Assembly: GCF_003260125.1 (NCBI RefSeq)
Contig: NZ_QHKO01000008.1
Coordinates: 125,857 to 189,856, forward strand
Length of the DNA stretch: 64,000 nt
Direction of reading: 5' to 3'
Source of the DNA: Lujinxingia litoralis
GTDB taxonomy: Bacteria > Myxococcota_A > Bradymonadia > Bradymonadales > Bradymonadaceae
Shown: positions 15,223-28,376 of the stretch, piece by piece
How positions within the stretch are numbered: position 1 is the first letter of the stretch
Layout of the letters: each line of letters starts with the position of its first letter
The notes under the pieces: model-generated
What the model saw: the letters and a program-made list of their open reading frames with translations, nothing else
Told to the model about the DNA's origin: nothing
Databases searched by the model: none
Position numbers and translations under genes: made by a program

Positions 15223-17691
15223 TCAGGAGGCCGGGGCGTAGCCGCTGCGGGTGTCGATGGCGCGGTAGACCTCTTCAAAGTTTGTGACGGGGCCGATGGT
15301 GATCTCGGGGGTGGCGCTGCCGACGGTGGAGATCTGGACAGCGCCGGTTTTGAGGGCGGTGTCGATGGGGCCGCGGGAGGTTTTGACCTGGTCGATGCGG
15401 TTGAGCAGGACGGAGGCGCGGGTGCGGAAGAAGACGCCGCGGTCGACGCGGATGCGGTCGGGCTCCAGGGTGAAGGTGGTGCGGGAGGCGCTGTAGCGCG
15501 CCCAGACAAAGGCGAAGGGGGCCAGGGGGAGGGAGACCACGGGCAGAGCGGTGAGGGCGGCGGCCTGGAGGGCGGCGGCCTGGATCTCGGGGCCAAAGGC
15601 GCGGGCGGGTTCGGTGCGGCGTTGGTCGGGCTGGCGAGTCTGGCGCGGCGGGTGGTCGAAGAGGCGGTCGTCGAGTCGTTCGTGGAGAATCTGGACGTCG
15701 GGGAGGTGGCCCAGCGAGATGGCGCTGGCCTCGCCGCCGCCGGAGATGCGCAGGGTGCCGGAGGTGAGTCCGGGGTAGCAGGTGGTGCGCAGGTCTTTGG
15801 CGTGGTGCAGGGCCATCATCTGGTGGGTGTGCAGGAGGACGCCGCCGCGGGTGCGCAGGTGGTGGTCAAAGAGGTCGAGCTTGCAGGTGGGGGCGTGGAA
15901 GACCTCGTAGCCGACCAGGATCAGGCCCAGGATCAGGAAGGCAACGCTGGCCAGGAGGGCCTCGGGCAAAAAGATGGCGGCGATGAGGGAGGCCACCACG
16001 CCCAGTGAGCAGAAGACGAGGGTCGCCAGCTGGCTGTAGGCCAGGGAGGCCGAGGTGGGTTGGGCGGCCAGGGCGTGGGTGGGGGCGGTGTTGTCGAAGC
16101 CCAGGCGGCGCTCGATCTCGGGAGTGAGCGTGGTGGCGTCGGGGATGTGGGCCAGGCGAAGGGTGGAGGCGCTGCCGATGGAGCTGAAGGCGTAGGAGGC
16201 GGTGTTAAAGAGGCGGTCGATGGGGGAGCGGGTGATGGCGAGGCGAGTGACTTTATCGAGGGCGAACTCGGTGGTCTCTTTGTTGAAGAGGCCGTGGGTC
16301 AGGGCAACTTTCTGGTCGTTGAGCTCGGCGTCGGTGAGGACGTAGGTCTGGATGGCTTTGCCCACCGCGCCCAGGATGGAGGCGACGAAGATGAAGAGGG
16401 TGATGAGGCCGCCGACCGTGGCGACGTCGGTCGACTGGGCGGTCTGGTTTTCGATGAAGGTGATGAGGCCGAAGACCAGCAGCAGGGAGGCGGCCAGGAT
16501 GGGCGCGAGGAGGGTGTTGGTGGCGGTGCAGGCGCCGATGTGGGGTTTGAGGGTGAGGGGAGGTCGGCCGCTCAGGCGCAGGCCGGTGGGGGGCGCGGCG
16601 CCGGCGGCGTTGGGGGCGGTCGGTCGGAGCGCGGCCGGGGCGGTGCCCGGGGCGGTCAGGTCGTCGTCGAGGGCGGGGCCGGGCGTCGGGGGGGCCTGGG
16701 AGGGGGCCTGGGCCGGGCTCTCGGTGGATTTGATGAGTTGGCTGAGGTTGTCGCGAAAGGGTTTGGCGTTGGGCATCGAGGGGAAGTGGATGTCGGCGCT
16801 GCTTCCCTGGCAGCTGATGATCACGTCGGCCATGCCCAGAAGGTTTTTCAAGAAGGGCTGGTGAATGTTGGTGTCGGCCAGGTTCTCGATGGGGATGAGG
16901 CGTTTGCGGCGGGTGAGGAAGCCGTCGTCGTAGTCGACGACGTCGTCGTAGAGGGTGTAGACGCGCTTGTTGAGGTCGATGACGCGCACGACCTGGTAGG
17001 CCAGGGCGGCGGCGGCCAGGGCGATGATGGTGGCGAGTCCGGCGCCCATCATCAGGGCGGACTCCAACAGGTCGGGGTGGTCGGCGATGGCGGGAAGGAC
17101 CGCGATAAAGACCATCAGGGCGATGCCGACGACCGGGTTGTTTTTGGAGGCGCCAGCGTCCATCAGGGTGCCCAGGAAGTGGGGGGCTTCTTGCTGGACG
17201 AGGCGGGTGCGGTTGATGACGAAGCCGTTGTGTCGCAGGCGCTCTTCGAGGCGGGCGTAGAGGGCTTCGGGTTCCAGGACCGAGATCAGGGGGGCGCCGG
17301 TGTCGGAGCTGGCGGCGTGCACGCGCAGGTGCCCGGTTTTGTAGAAGCGGTGCTCCAGGTAGGGAAGCGTGAGCTCGATCTGGGTGATGTTGCGGAAGGG
17401 GAGATCGAGGGTGTCTTCGGAGAACCAGGTGCCGTAGCGGCAGATGATGCGGTCGGGGCGGATCTCAAAGGATGTTTTGTGGAAGGCGGCGCGGCGCTCG
17501 AGGTAGCGCAAAAAAGGGATGGCCAGGCCGACCAGGGCCCAGAGGGCCATCAGGGGGGAGGGGCCGGCGGTGGCGGCCTGGGAGCCGATGGCGAGGATGC
17601 TCAGGCTCAGTCCGAAGGCGACGGCCCAGAGGGTGGGACGCAGGACAAAGGGCCGGAAAAGCGGGCGAATCACGGAGTCAGGGGATGCCAT
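15223..17691 (-). CDS. Large multi-pass membrane protein with repeated bacterial PH (bPH2/YdbT-like) domains
   Basis: 822 residues. A paired hydrophobic hairpin followed by a PH-like block recurs about three times. Blocks start near 'IRPDRIICRYGTWFSEDTLD' (residue ~78), 'LTDAELNDQKVALTHGLFNK' (~455) and 'LEPDRIRVDRGVFFRTRASV' (~755), each with the 'R/K...L-P-x-x-x-I/V-x-x' style of DUF304/bPH_2. A Pro/Ala/Thr-rich cytosolic linker lies near residues 325-370. Proteins of this type (YdbT in Bacillus) are linked to stress resistance, with no known mechanism. It starts 35 bases after a smaller PH-like gene, matching the YdbS-YdbT pairing. Confidence 0.85.
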   Translation of the reverse strand: MASPDSVIRPLFRPFVLRPTLWAVAFGLSLSILAIGSQAATAGPSPLMALWALVGLAIPFLRYLERRAAFHKTSFEIRPDRIICRYGTWFSEDTLDLPFRNITQIELTLPYLEHRFYKTGHLRVHAASSDTGAPLISVLEPEALYARLEERLRHNGFVINRTRLVQQEAPHFLGTLMDAGASKNNPVVGIALMVFIAVLPAIADHPDLLESALMMGAGLATIIALAAAALAYQVVRVIDLNKRVYTLYDDVVDYDDGFLTRRKRLIPIENLADTNIHQPFLKNLLGMADVIISCQGSSADIHFPSMPNAKPFRDNLSQLIKSTESPAQAPSQAPPTPGPALDDDLTAPGTAPAALRPTAPNAAGAAPPTGLRLSGRPPLTLKPHIGACTATNTLLAPILAASLLLVFGLITFIENQTAQSTDVATVGGLITLFIFVASILGAVGKAIQTYVLTDAELNDQKVALTHGLFNKETTEFALDKVTRLAITRSPIDRLFNTASYAFSSIGSASTLRLAHIPDATTLTPEIERRLGFDNTAPTHALAAQPTSASLAYSQLATLVFCSLGVVASLIAAIFLPEALLASVAFLILGLILVGYEVFHAPTCKLDLFDHHLRTRGGVLLHTHQMMALHHAKDLRTTCYPGLTSGTLRISGGGEASAISLGHLPDVQILHERLDDRLFDHPPRQTRQPDQRRTEPARAFGPEIQAAALQAAALTALPVVSLPLAPFAFVWARYSASRTTFTLEPDRIRVDRGVFFRTRASVLLNRIDQVKTSRGPIDTALKTGAVQISTVGSATPEITIGPVTNFEEVYRAIDTRSGYAPAS

Positions 17692-17726
17692 CAGGGGTTC
17701 CTCGCCAGGGTTAGAATGAAGAAAAA

Positions 17727-18332
17727 TTAGTCGGCGCGCTCGGAGATTTCGGAGCGGGCGTCGTCGGGGGTATCGGAGGAGGAGAGGACGTCGTCGGCGG
17801 AGTCTTCGGAGAGGGCGCCGGGGTCGATGTCGAGGCGTTCGAGGAGGGCCAGCATCAGGGCCTCCAGGTCGCCCAGGTAGACAAAGGGGGTGAAGATGGG
17901 GATGGCGATATGCTGGCCGCCGGCGCGCAGGTCGAGGCGGGCGCGGGTGGGGGAGAGGGTCATGCCCTCAAAGTCCAGGGTTTCGCGGGTGACGAGGGAC
18001 CAGTCGACGCGCCAGGCGTTGTCGTTGCGGCCGACCAGGAGGCTGTGGTCGGTGGTGGCGACGAAGTGCTTGCGGGCGAAGTTGGACCAGTAGGAGACGA
18101 CGCTGCAGAGAGTCAGTCCCAGGGCCATGGAGGCGATGAAGCCGGCGGTGTAGAAGCCGCCGAGGCCGGGTCCAAAGAAGAGGAGGGCGGCGACGAGCAG
18201 GAGGATGAGGCCCAGGCCCAGGGCAGCTCCCAGGGTCAGGGTGTTGAGGCGGTAGCGAAAGAGCTGAGCGCCGGGCTCGTCGTGGAGGGATTGCTGTACG
18301 GCGGGGCCGCTTAAGAGTTGGATGCGCGCCAT
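17727..18332 (-). CDS. YdbS-like small membrane protein with a PH-type domain
   Basis: About 201 residues from ATG 18332 ('MARIQLLSGPAVQQ'); an in-frame start at 18374 would add 14. Two hydrophobic helices ('LGLGLILLLVAALLFFGPGL' and 'GFIASMALGLTLCSVVSYW') are followed by a PH-like beta region 'HFVATTDHSLLVGRNDNAWR ... VTRETLDFEGMTL' and an acidic Ser/Asp-rich C-terminal tail. It precedes the 822-residue PH protein with a 35-base gap, so they are probably co-transcribed and interact. Function unknown. Confidence 0.75.
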   Translation of the reverse strand: MARIQLLSGPAVQQSLHDEPGAQLFRYRLNTLTLGAALGLGLILLLVAALLFFGPGLGGFYTAGFIASMALGLTLCSVVSYWSNFARKHFVATTDHSLLVGRNDNAWRVDWSLVTRETLDFEGMTLSPTRARLDLRAGGQHIAIPIFTPFVYLGDLEALMLALLERLDIDPGALSEDSADDVLSSSDTPDDARSEISERAD

Positions 18333-18410
18333 GGGGAGCCCTGGAGCAGGGGCGGCGCTGGCGGGGGGAAACACGAAGCCAGGCCGCCCCGCAGGCGCTC
18401 ACCGGGGGTG

Positions 18411-20849
18411 TTAGATGTCGAGGTTACGCACGTCGAGGGCGTGGGTTTCGATGAACTCGCGCCGGGGTTCGACCTGATCGCCCATCAGGACGGTGAAGAG
18501 GGCGTCGGCTTCGACGGCGTCTTCGATACGGACCTGAAGCATGGTGCGGGTCTCGGGGTCCATCGTCGTGTCCCAGAGCTGGTCGGGGTTCATCTCACCG
18601 AGCCCCTTGTAGCGCTGGATGGTCTGGCCCTTGCGGCCGCTGGCGAGCACGCGGTTGAGGACGGCGGCGATGGAGTCCAGGGGTTCGGGCTCTTTGCCGT
18701 CATCGACGATGATGTGGTCGCCGAGGGCTTCGAAGGCGCGTCGGATGCGCAGGAGTTCGCGGTAATCGACGCCGGAGAGGAAGGCGCGATTAAGGAGAGA
18801 GACGACCGAGGTACCCGAGACGCGGCTCTTCCAGCGGGCCAGGAAGAGGTCGTCGAGTTCGGGATCTTCGAGGATCTGGGGAGCACGCCAGGGGACGGTG
18901 GTGAAGGCCTGCCGCAGGCGTTCCAGGAGTTCCTGGGAGCGTGCTTCCAGGCGTTCGCGGTCCTGGAGGTCGTCGATGGTGAAGCCGACCTTGAGGGCCT
19001 CTTCGACGATGCGGTCGTCGTGGTTTCGGGCGACGCGCTCCAGGACCATGCGGTACTTGAGGAGGTCGTCGATGAAGTTTGCGAGCTCATCGCCGACGAG
19101 TTCCTGTCCGTTGGCGCCGCGCAGGGTCAGGGCGTTTTTGGCGTTTTCGATGAGGCGGTCGTTTAGCTCGCGCTCGTCTTTGAGGTACTCCATGGTGCGG
19201 CCGCGCTTGATGGAGAAGAGCGGGGGCTGGGCGATGTAGAGGTATCCGCGGGAGATGATTTCGGGCATCTGCCGGTAGAAGAAGGTCAGGAGGAGGGTGC
19301 GGATGTGGCTACCGTCGACGTCGGCGTCGGTCATGATGACGATGTTGTGGTAGCGGAGTTTATCGATGGAGAAGTACTCCTGGCCGATGCCGGTGCCCAG
19401 GGCGCTGATGATGGTGGAGATCTCGTTGTTGGAGAGCATGCGATCGAAGCGTGCTTTCTCGACGTTGAGGATCTTACCGCGCAGGGGGAGGATGGCCTGG
19501 AATTTACGGTTACGGCCCTGCTTGGCGGAGCCACCGGCGGAATCACCCTCGACGATGTAGAGCTCGCTTTCCTCGGGCTTGCGGGACTGGCAGTCGGCGA
19601 GTTTTCCGGGGAGGGCGGAGATCTGGAGGGCGCTCTTGCGGGAGATTTCGCGGGCCTTGCGGGCGGCTTCGCGGGCGCGGGAGGCGGCGATGGCTTTCTC
19701 GATGATGGCCTTGGCGACCGAGGGGTTCTCTTCGAGGAAGATGGCCAGGCGTTCGTTGACGACGGATTCGACGGCGCCCTTGATCTCGTTGGAGACGAGC
19801 TTGTCTTTGGTCTGGCTGGAGAATTTGGGGTCGGGCATCTTCACCGAGAGGACCGCGGCGATGCCCTCGCGGATGTCGTCACCGGAGATGGACTCTTTGA
19901 GCATCCCGTTGGAGACGCCGTAGAGGTTGACGGTGCGGGTGAGGGCGGCGCGGAAGCCGGAGAGGTGGCTGCCGCCGTCGCGGTTACGGATGGTGTTGGT
20001 GTAGCAGAAGATGTTTTCGTTGTAGGAGTCGTTCCACTGCATGGAGACTTCTACGGTGATGCCCTGCTCGGGGAGCTCTTTTTCGATGGAGATGGGCTCG
20101 GGGTGGAGCGGGGATTTGTTTTTGTTGAGGTCGGTGACAAAGGAGTTGAGGCCGCCCTCGTAGTTGAAGTCGTGGCGCTTGTTGTCGCGTTCATCGACGA
20201 TGACGATGCGCACGCCGCTGTTGAGGTAGGAGAGCTCGCGCAGGCGTTGGGAGAGGACGTCGAAGGAGAAGCGGGTGATCTGGAAGATCTCGGGATCGGG
20301 CAAGAAGGTGATCTTGGTGCCGGTGGTCTTGGCCTTGCCGATGGCGCGCAGGGGCTCGCGGGGGACGCCGCGGTCGTAGGTCTGGGTCCAGATCTGTCCG
20401 TTGCGGCGGATCTCCAGGGTGAGCCAGGTGGAGAGGGCGTTGACGACGGAGACGCCGACGCCGTGGAGTCCGCCGGAGACCTTGTAGGAGTTCTGGTCGA
20501 ATTTACCGCCGGCGTGGAGCACGGTCATGATGACTTCGGCGGCGGAGCGGCCCTGTTTTTTGTGGATGTCGACCGGGATTCCGCGGCCGTTGTCCTCGAC
20601 GGAGAGGGATTCGTCGGGGTGGATGGTGATGGTGACCTGGTCGCAGTAACCGGCCAGCGCCTCGTCGATGGAGTTGTCGACGGCTTCGTAGACCATGTGG
20701 TGGAGTCCGGAGCCATCGTCGGTGTCGCCGATGTACATGCCGGGGCGCTTGCGCACGGCTTCCAGGCCTTCGAGGACCTGGATGGCGTCGGCGGTGTACT
20801 CGTTGCCCTGAGGGGCGGCGTCTTGGGGCAGCTGGTTATCTTGGGCCAT
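18411..20849 (-). CDS. gyrB: DNA gyrase subunit B
   Basis: 812 residues from ATG 20849 ('MAQDNQLPQ'). GHKL ATPase motifs: 'EAVDNSIDEALAG', 'VEDNGRGIPVD' and 'VSGGLHGVGVSVVNALS'. TOPRIM: 'LYIVEGDSAGGSAKQGRNR' and the metal site 'MTDADVDGSHI'. The C-terminal 'QRYKGLGEMNPDQLWDTTMD' is the GyrA-contact signature of GyrB. A ~165-residue insertion between TOPRIM and that signature is present, as in Gram-negative gyrases. It supplies ATP-driven strand passage with GyrA, which is not in the window. No dnaA, dnaN or recF neighbours, so this is not the classic origin cluster. Confidence 0.98.
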   Translation of the reverse strand: MAQDNQLPQDAAPQGNEYTADAIQVLEGLEAVRKRPGMYIGDTDDGSGLHHMVYEAVDNSIDEALAGYCDQVTITIHPDESLSVEDNGRGIPVDIHKKQGRSAAEVIMTVLHAGGKFDQNSYKVSGGLHGVGVSVVNALSTWLTLEIRRNGQIWTQTYDRGVPREPLRAIGKAKTTGTKITFLPDPEIFQITRFSFDVLSQRLRELSYLNSGVRIVIVDERDNKRHDFNYEGGLNSFVTDLNKNKSPLHPEPISIEKELPEQGITVEVSMQWNDSYNENIFCYTNTIRNRDGGSHLSGFRAALTRTVNLYGVSNGMLKESISGDDIREGIAAVLSVKMPDPKFSSQTKDKLVSNEIKGAVESVVNERLAIFLEENPSVAKAIIEKAIAASRAREAARKAREISRKSALQISALPGKLADCQSRKPEESELYIVEGDSAGGSAKQGRNRKFQAILPLRGKILNVEKARFDRMLSNNEISTIISALGTGIGQEYFSIDKLRYHNIVIMTDADVDGSHIRTLLLTFFYRQMPEIISRGYLYIAQPPLFSIKRGRTMEYLKDERELNDRLIENAKNALTLRGANGQELVGDELANFIDDLLKYRMVLERVARNHDDRIVEEALKVGFTIDDLQDRERLEARSQELLERLRQAFTTVPWRAPQILEDPELDDLFLARWKSRVSGTSVVSLLNRAFLSGVDYRELLRIRRAFEALGDHIIVDDGKEPEPLDSIAAVLNRVLASGRKGQTIQRYKGLGEMNPDQLWDTTMDPETRTMLQVRIEDAVEADALFTVLMGDQVEPRREFIETHALDVRNLDI

Positions 20850-20945
20850 GGTACGTCTTACCCTGGGTCGGTGGGTCAGGATCGGTCGGTGAGCTCCTGC
20901 GAGGGGGCCGCCGCAAACGAGGAGGCCGGGCCCGGGGAGCGCCGG

Positions 20946-20996
20946 AATCATCCGAAACAATCAAGGAGCCAAAAGGATGCCCGCACGCGGATGATT
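20946..20996 (-). promoter_or_regulatory. Long-range inverted repeat in the gyrB leader
   Basis: Perfect 9-base arms AATCATCCG (20946-20954) and CGGATGATT (20988-20996), 33 bases apart, ~100 bases before the gyrB start. Immediately to the right lies an alternating CG tract with its own arms TGCGCGC/GCGCGCA (20996-21015). These could form a 5'-leader stem or a paired operator. Confidence 0.5.
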
Positions 20997-21032
20997 GCGC
21001 GCGCGCGGGCGCGCAGGCTCGCGAGTCGCGGA

Positions 21033-21061
21033 AGCGTAGCACAGGGGCGGGTGGGCGTCTA
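21033..21061 (-). promoter_or_regulatory. Candidate gyrB promoter
   Basis: On the reverse strand TAGACG (21056-21061) and TACGCT (21033-21038) are 17 bases apart, ~185 bases before the gyrB start. Weak consensus match; the -10 is the same hexamer proposed for the lipoprotein cassette. The rest of the ~308-base gap holds the inverted repeat listed separately. Confidence 0.3.
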
Positions 21062-21157
21062 TGTGATCGGCCGGGGCCGGGGAGGAGCGCGGCGTCGGCA
21101 GGGGAGGGAACGCCCCGGGGTGGCGAGGCGTGGGTGGACGGGGGATGCTGGGGGGTG

Positions 21158-21979
21158 TCAGGGGCGTCGTCGCACCGGGTTGTGCAGGGTTCCGATGCCG
21201 TCGATGGCCACCTCGACGCGCTGTCCCTCGGTGATGGGGCCGACGCCGGCGGGGGTGCCGGTGAGGATGACGTCGCCGGGGAGCAGGGTCATGATGCTGG
21301 AGATGAAGGCGACGACCCGGGGCAGTTCGAAGATGAAGTCGTTGAGCCGGGTTTGCTGGCGCAGTTCGCCGTCGACCCAGCAGCGCAGGGTGTGCTCGGC
21401 GGGGTTGAAGGTGGCGGTCAGCGCCAGGGCCGGGCCCAGGGGGGCGAAGGTGTCAAAGCCTTTGGCGCGGGTGTAGCGCGATTCGCGGCGTTGAATGTCG
21501 CGGGCGGTGACGTCGCAGGCGCAGGTGTAGCCGAAGATGGCGTCCATGGCCTGGTCTTCACGCACATCTTTGATGCGTTCACCGACGATCATCGCCAGCT
21601 CGCCCTCGTGATGGACCTCGTGAGCGTCGGGGGGGAGCTCAATGGCCTCGTCGGGGCCGATGACGGCGGTGGAGGGCTTGAGAAAGATCAGGGGTTCGGG
21701 AGGAAGGGGTTTTCCCATTTCCTCGGCGTGGGCGCGGTAGTTGAGGCCGACGCAGATGACTTTGGAGGGGCAGGCCGGCGCCAGGAGTTGGGCGCGATCT
21801 TTGCGGATGCGGGCGCCGTCTTCGGGGAGGGGGCGTCCCTGGCGAATGGCCTGATGGAGATCGGCGACGTCGCCTGCGAGGGTGATGAAGAGGTCACCCT
21901 CGCAGCGCGCGTAGACCGGACGACGCCCGGCCGGGTGCGCGATGCGCACCAGCCGGGTAAAGCGATCGTTGCGTGACAT
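21158..21979 (-). CDS. Fumarylacetoacetate hydrolase family protein
   Basis: 273 residues, the usual length for the FAH superfamily of metal-dependent hydrolases/decarboxylases (FAHD1-, HpcE-like). Signatures: 'KVICVGLNYRAHAEEMG', the metal-binding 'HHEGELAMIVGERIKDV' with its H and E ligands, 'IFGYTCACDVTARDIQRRES' and 'LLPGDVILTGTPAGVGP'. It probably acts on an acyl-pyruvate or related C-C bond in the cytosol; substrate cannot be told from sequence. Its start lies 6 bases after the stop of the PEGA-type gene, so the two are co-transcribed. Confidence 0.92.
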   Translation of the reverse strand: MSRNDRFTRLVRIAHPAGRRPVYARCEGDLFITLAGDVADLHQAIRQGRPLPEDGARIRKDRAQLLAPACPSKVICVGLNYRAHAEEMGKPLPPEPLIFLKPSTAVIGPDEAIELPPDAHEVHHEGELAMIVGERIKDVREDQAMDAIFGYTCACDVTARDIQRRESRYTRAKGFDTFAPLGPALALTATFNPAEHTLRCWVDGELRQQTRLNDFIFELPRVVAFISSIMTLLPGDVILTGTPAGVGPITEGQRVEVAIDGIGTLHNPVRRRP

Positions 21980-21985
21980 GTTGGG

Positions 21986-23419
21986 TTAGCCCTGCTCACC
22001 TTCGGCGGGAGCGGCTTCAGCTTCGGCGCCGGCGCCGGCCTGGGCAGCTTTTTGCTGGGCCTGGATGCGTTCGAATTCGGCTTCGCGCTCGGCGATGTAG
22101 GTGTTGATGGCGTTGAAGTCTTTTTCGAGGGTCCAGGTGTAGTCGCAGTGGAGCTGGATGCTGGCGTCTTCGGGCAGGCGCTTGGTCTCGGCCTCATCCT
22201 TCCAGTTGCAGGTCCAGCTGCGGCGGTTGATGGAGGTGAGGAAGTTGGGCAGCTCGTCGTTGTCGGGGAAGGTCAGCTCCAGGCGATCGCCGCGGTCGGG
22301 CGGGGTGTCCACGCGGACCTGATACTCTTTGAGTTCACCGCTTTCTTCATCCCGGATGTAGTAGGTGTCGAAGGTGACGGGCGTGCGCAGCTCGTTTCCG
22401 TCTTTATCCAGGGCGATGTTGCGGTTGATCAGGAGGCGCGCGCCGGAGGGGATGGTGTTGATGGTCGCGGTGCCGTAGAAGTCGTTCTCGGCGTCCATTT
22501 CCATGCGCTGGGCGAATTCCTGGCCGTATTTGGCGTCGGCGGGGCTGAGGGTGGCGGTGTAGTGGTAGCGGTAGTCGCCGTTGCCACTGTCCTGCCACAT
22601 GCCTTCGGTGAGCTTGATGCTGGTGGGCTGGTGGCCGGGAGCGCTGACCTCGATGTGATGGTCGTCGCGGACCGAGAGGTTTTGAATGGCGGTGGTGGGC
22701 CCCAGTTCCAGGGCGCGCCAGGGGCCTTCTTCGCCGCCGACCTGACCGTACTGGATCTGTCCGTTGAGCTTGATGGTGGCCCCGACGGGTCCGCCGGCGA
22801 AGGTGAGGGTGCCGAATTTGGGCATCGCGGCGAGCTGGGCGGCCAGGTGCTCTTCTTCGGCCTGGCGAGCGCGCCGGAGCATCTCTTCCTGGTAGTTGCC
22901 CTGGAGGAGCAGGACGAAGTTGTCGCCAAAGCCGGTGAAGTGGTGGACCAGGCCGACGATGCCGACCAGGAGGACGATGACCACGCCGACGAGAACCTTG
23001 ATCATGGGGTTCTTGGGCGGGGCGATGTCGCCCAGATCCTCGTCGTCGAGGTATGGCGAGGAGAGGTCGATGTCGTCATCGTCGGAGGCCGACGTGGAGA
23101 AGACGCCTTCGACGGCGGCTGCGGCTTTCTTTTTCTTCTTTTTAGCCGGCTGGGCCGCTTCGGGCTTGGGCTGCTCGTCGACGTTGCTGTCGTCGCGGGC
23201 GGGCTTTTCCTCAACGGAGGTGTCTTTTGCGGCGGCGTCTTCTTCGACGGCAGCGTCTTCCTCGGTCGATTCAGCGGCGGGGGGAGGGGTGTCGGCAGCT
23301 TTCTTTTTCTTCTTCTTTTTCTTTGAGCCACCGGGGACATCGAAGATGCCGCCAATACCGGACATCATGTCGTCGGATTTTTTGGCCGGAGAGTCTTTGG
23401 TGTTTGTGTCGTCAGACAT
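21986..23419 (-). CDS. Membrane-anchored PEGA-like domain protein with a disordered cytosolic N-terminus
   Basis: 477 residues. The first ~145 are Lys/Ala/Glu/Asp-rich and low complexity, with three poly-lysine runs (for example 'SKKKKKKKKA'). One transmembrane helix follows ('VLVGVVIVLLVGIVGLVHHF', ~150-170). The extracytoplasmic part has two beta-rich modules, 'GTLTFAGGPVGATIKLNGQI' and 'GTATINTIPSGARLLINRNI', of the PEGA pattern (small carbohydrate- or surface-associated domains), then a helical end. Pairs of such modules behind a single helix suggest an envelope protein. Function unknown. First in an operon with the FAH-family gene. Confidence 0.75.
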   Translation of the reverse strand: MSDDTNTKDSPAKKSDDMMSGIGGIFDVPGGSKKKKKKKKAADTPPPAAESTEEDAAVEEDAAAKDTSVEEKPARDDSNVDEQPKPEAAQPAKKKKKKAAAAVEGVFSTSASDDDDIDLSSPYLDDEDLGDIAPPKNPMIKVLVGVVIVLLVGIVGLVHHFTGFGDNFVLLLQGNYQEEMLRRARQAEEEHLAAQLAAMPKFGTLTFAGGPVGATIKLNGQIQYGQVGGEEGPWRALELGPTTAIQNLSVRDDHHIEVSAPGHQPTSIKLTEGMWQDSGNGDYRYHYTATLSPADAKYGQEFAQRMEMDAENDFYGTATINTIPSGARLLINRNIALDKDGNELRTPVTFDTYYIRDEESGELKEYQVRVDTPPDRGDRLELTFPDNDELPNFLTSINRRSWTCNWKDEAETKRLPEDASIQLHCDYTWTLEKDFNAINTYIAEREAEFERIQAQQKAAQAGAGAEAEAAPAEGEQG

Positions 23420-23664
23420 GTGTGTTGTGCTCCTTCGTACGGGCCCGGATGACCCAGTCAGGTAGGCCTAAAGGCGGCCCGCTGCGGTTCAAGAGGGGGA
23501 GGTTAGACGTGGGGCTCTGGACGTGTCAAGGCGGCCGGGGCCCGGAGAGAGGTCTTGGAGGCGTTGGATGCGGAGGGTAGGCTTGGGGGTGTTGAGGGGC
23601 GTGCAGGCCGCCCTTGTGGAGAGCCGGGTTGATGTTTGGATGGATGTGCAGAGGAGGCAACACG
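23420..23664. other. Divergent intergenic region
   Basis: 245 bases between the PEGA-type gene (reverse) and the propeller gene (forward). It must hold promoters for both, but no pair of hexamers stands out and there is no T-tailed hairpin. A ribosome binding site GAGGAGG (23651-23657) ends it. Confidence 0.4.
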
Positions 23665-24792
23665 ATGAGTGAGAGCGGGGCAGTGATTCAGGCGCTGGTG
23701 TCGGCGGCGAAAGAGGTTGAAGACGCGGGGCAGGAAGGGATCAGCGAGGCGTTACGTGGGCAGGCCGAGGAGGCGTTTGGCAGCGTGGAGTCGGCGTTGT
23801 GGGCAGCGCTTGTCGAGGCCACCGGCGGGCGTCGGCGCGGTGGGCGCAGTGAGCCGACTCGGGTGGAGCGGGTGGTTGGTGAGGCGTATGAGCATCCGCT
23901 CTATGTGGAGACGGGGGAAGGGATGCTCTACGCGATGCACGGTCCGGATCTGGAGGTAGGGGAGGAGCCGGAGTTGATCGAGAGCCCCGAGGGGATCGGG
24001 GAGGTGGTGAATGTGAGCTGGGTAGGGGAGGGGGACTCGCTGTATTTGTTTAGCAATGAGGGGCGTTTTTACGGGGTCGATCCGCGGATGGTGCCCCTGT
24101 GGGACCGTCGTGGGGAGGGGCGCACGATCCGTGACGTGTTGCAGCTCTCGGGGGAGGAGCGGGTGCGCTTTTTGGTGCCGCGGCGTCAGCTGGTGAACGG
24201 GCGGGTGGTGCATGTGACGGCGCAGGGCAAGGGGAAGGCCAGCGATGGCGGGGAGTTTGATAAGGGCGATGGGCTCGATCGCAGTGGTCGCGAGGGGTTT
24301 TTGCTCAATGAGGGGGACGAGGCGGTGGCGGTGATGGCGGTGGGGCGTCAGGCCACGATCTTTTGTGCTTCGGCCCAGGGTCAGGGGATTCATTTTGAGG
24401 CGGGAGAGCTGCGCTCGATGGGACGTAAGGCGGTGGGGGTGAACCTGATGAAGCTGGGCGGGGCGGATGATGCGATCGTCAACGCGTTTGAGGGCACCCG
24501 GGTTAAGCAGCTGGCGGTGATCACGGCTCAGGGGCTGGGGAAGCGGGTGGAGTTCGGGGAGTTTCGTACACAGGGGAGGGGCGGTGCCGGGATGCAGGTG
24601 CTGCGTTTGAATGCCGGTGATCAGGTGGTGGGGGTGGTGCCCTGCAACCCGGCCGAAGATCTGGGGGTGATTCTGAGCAGCGGTCGGGTGTGGCGGATGC
24701 CCGCCGCGGAGCTGGCGTTGATGGGACGCTCGGCCAAGGGGGGACGCGTGTTGGAGCTGGAGGCCGGGGAGGAAGTGAGGGGCCTGGTGGCG

Positions 24793-24810
<18 letters not shown>
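23665..24810 (+). CDS. Stand-alone DNA gyrase A C-terminal-like beta-pinwheel protein
   Basis: 381 residues; GAGGAGG precedes ATG 23665. After a helical N-terminus of ~75 residues come about six repeats of ~45-50 residues in the style of GyrA/ParC C-terminal blades: '(L)-x-V-I-T-A-Q-G-x-G-K-x-x-E-x-x-E-F-R-x-x-G-R-G-G-x-G', then 'VLRLNAGDQVVGVVPC', and 'GVILSSGRVWRMPAAEL'. The GyrA catalytic tyrosine, winged-helix and tower regions are all absent. GyrA blades wrap DNA and set the sign of supercoiling; this protein may bind or wrap DNA on its own or substitute for a GyrA lacking its own tail. It lies ~2.8 kb from gyrB on the other strand. Its 3' end overlaps the convergent kinase gene by 18 bases. 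Confidence 0.85.
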
Positions 24811-28344
<3,534 letters not shown>

Positions 28345-28376
28345 GGGATTACTATGACCGGGGAGCTCATCGCCGG

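Noticed and set aside
14673..15596. Long reverse-strand open frame across the 43-bp repeats
   Set aside because: The 43-base period shifts frame with every unit; several frames are open only because the unit lacks stops. The frame also enters the real PH-domain gene, so it is not a gene.
19305..21476. Forward frame opposite gyrB and the FAH-family gene
   Set aside because: Antisense of two conserved genes; acidic Val/Gly/Asp-rich translation typical of such shadows.
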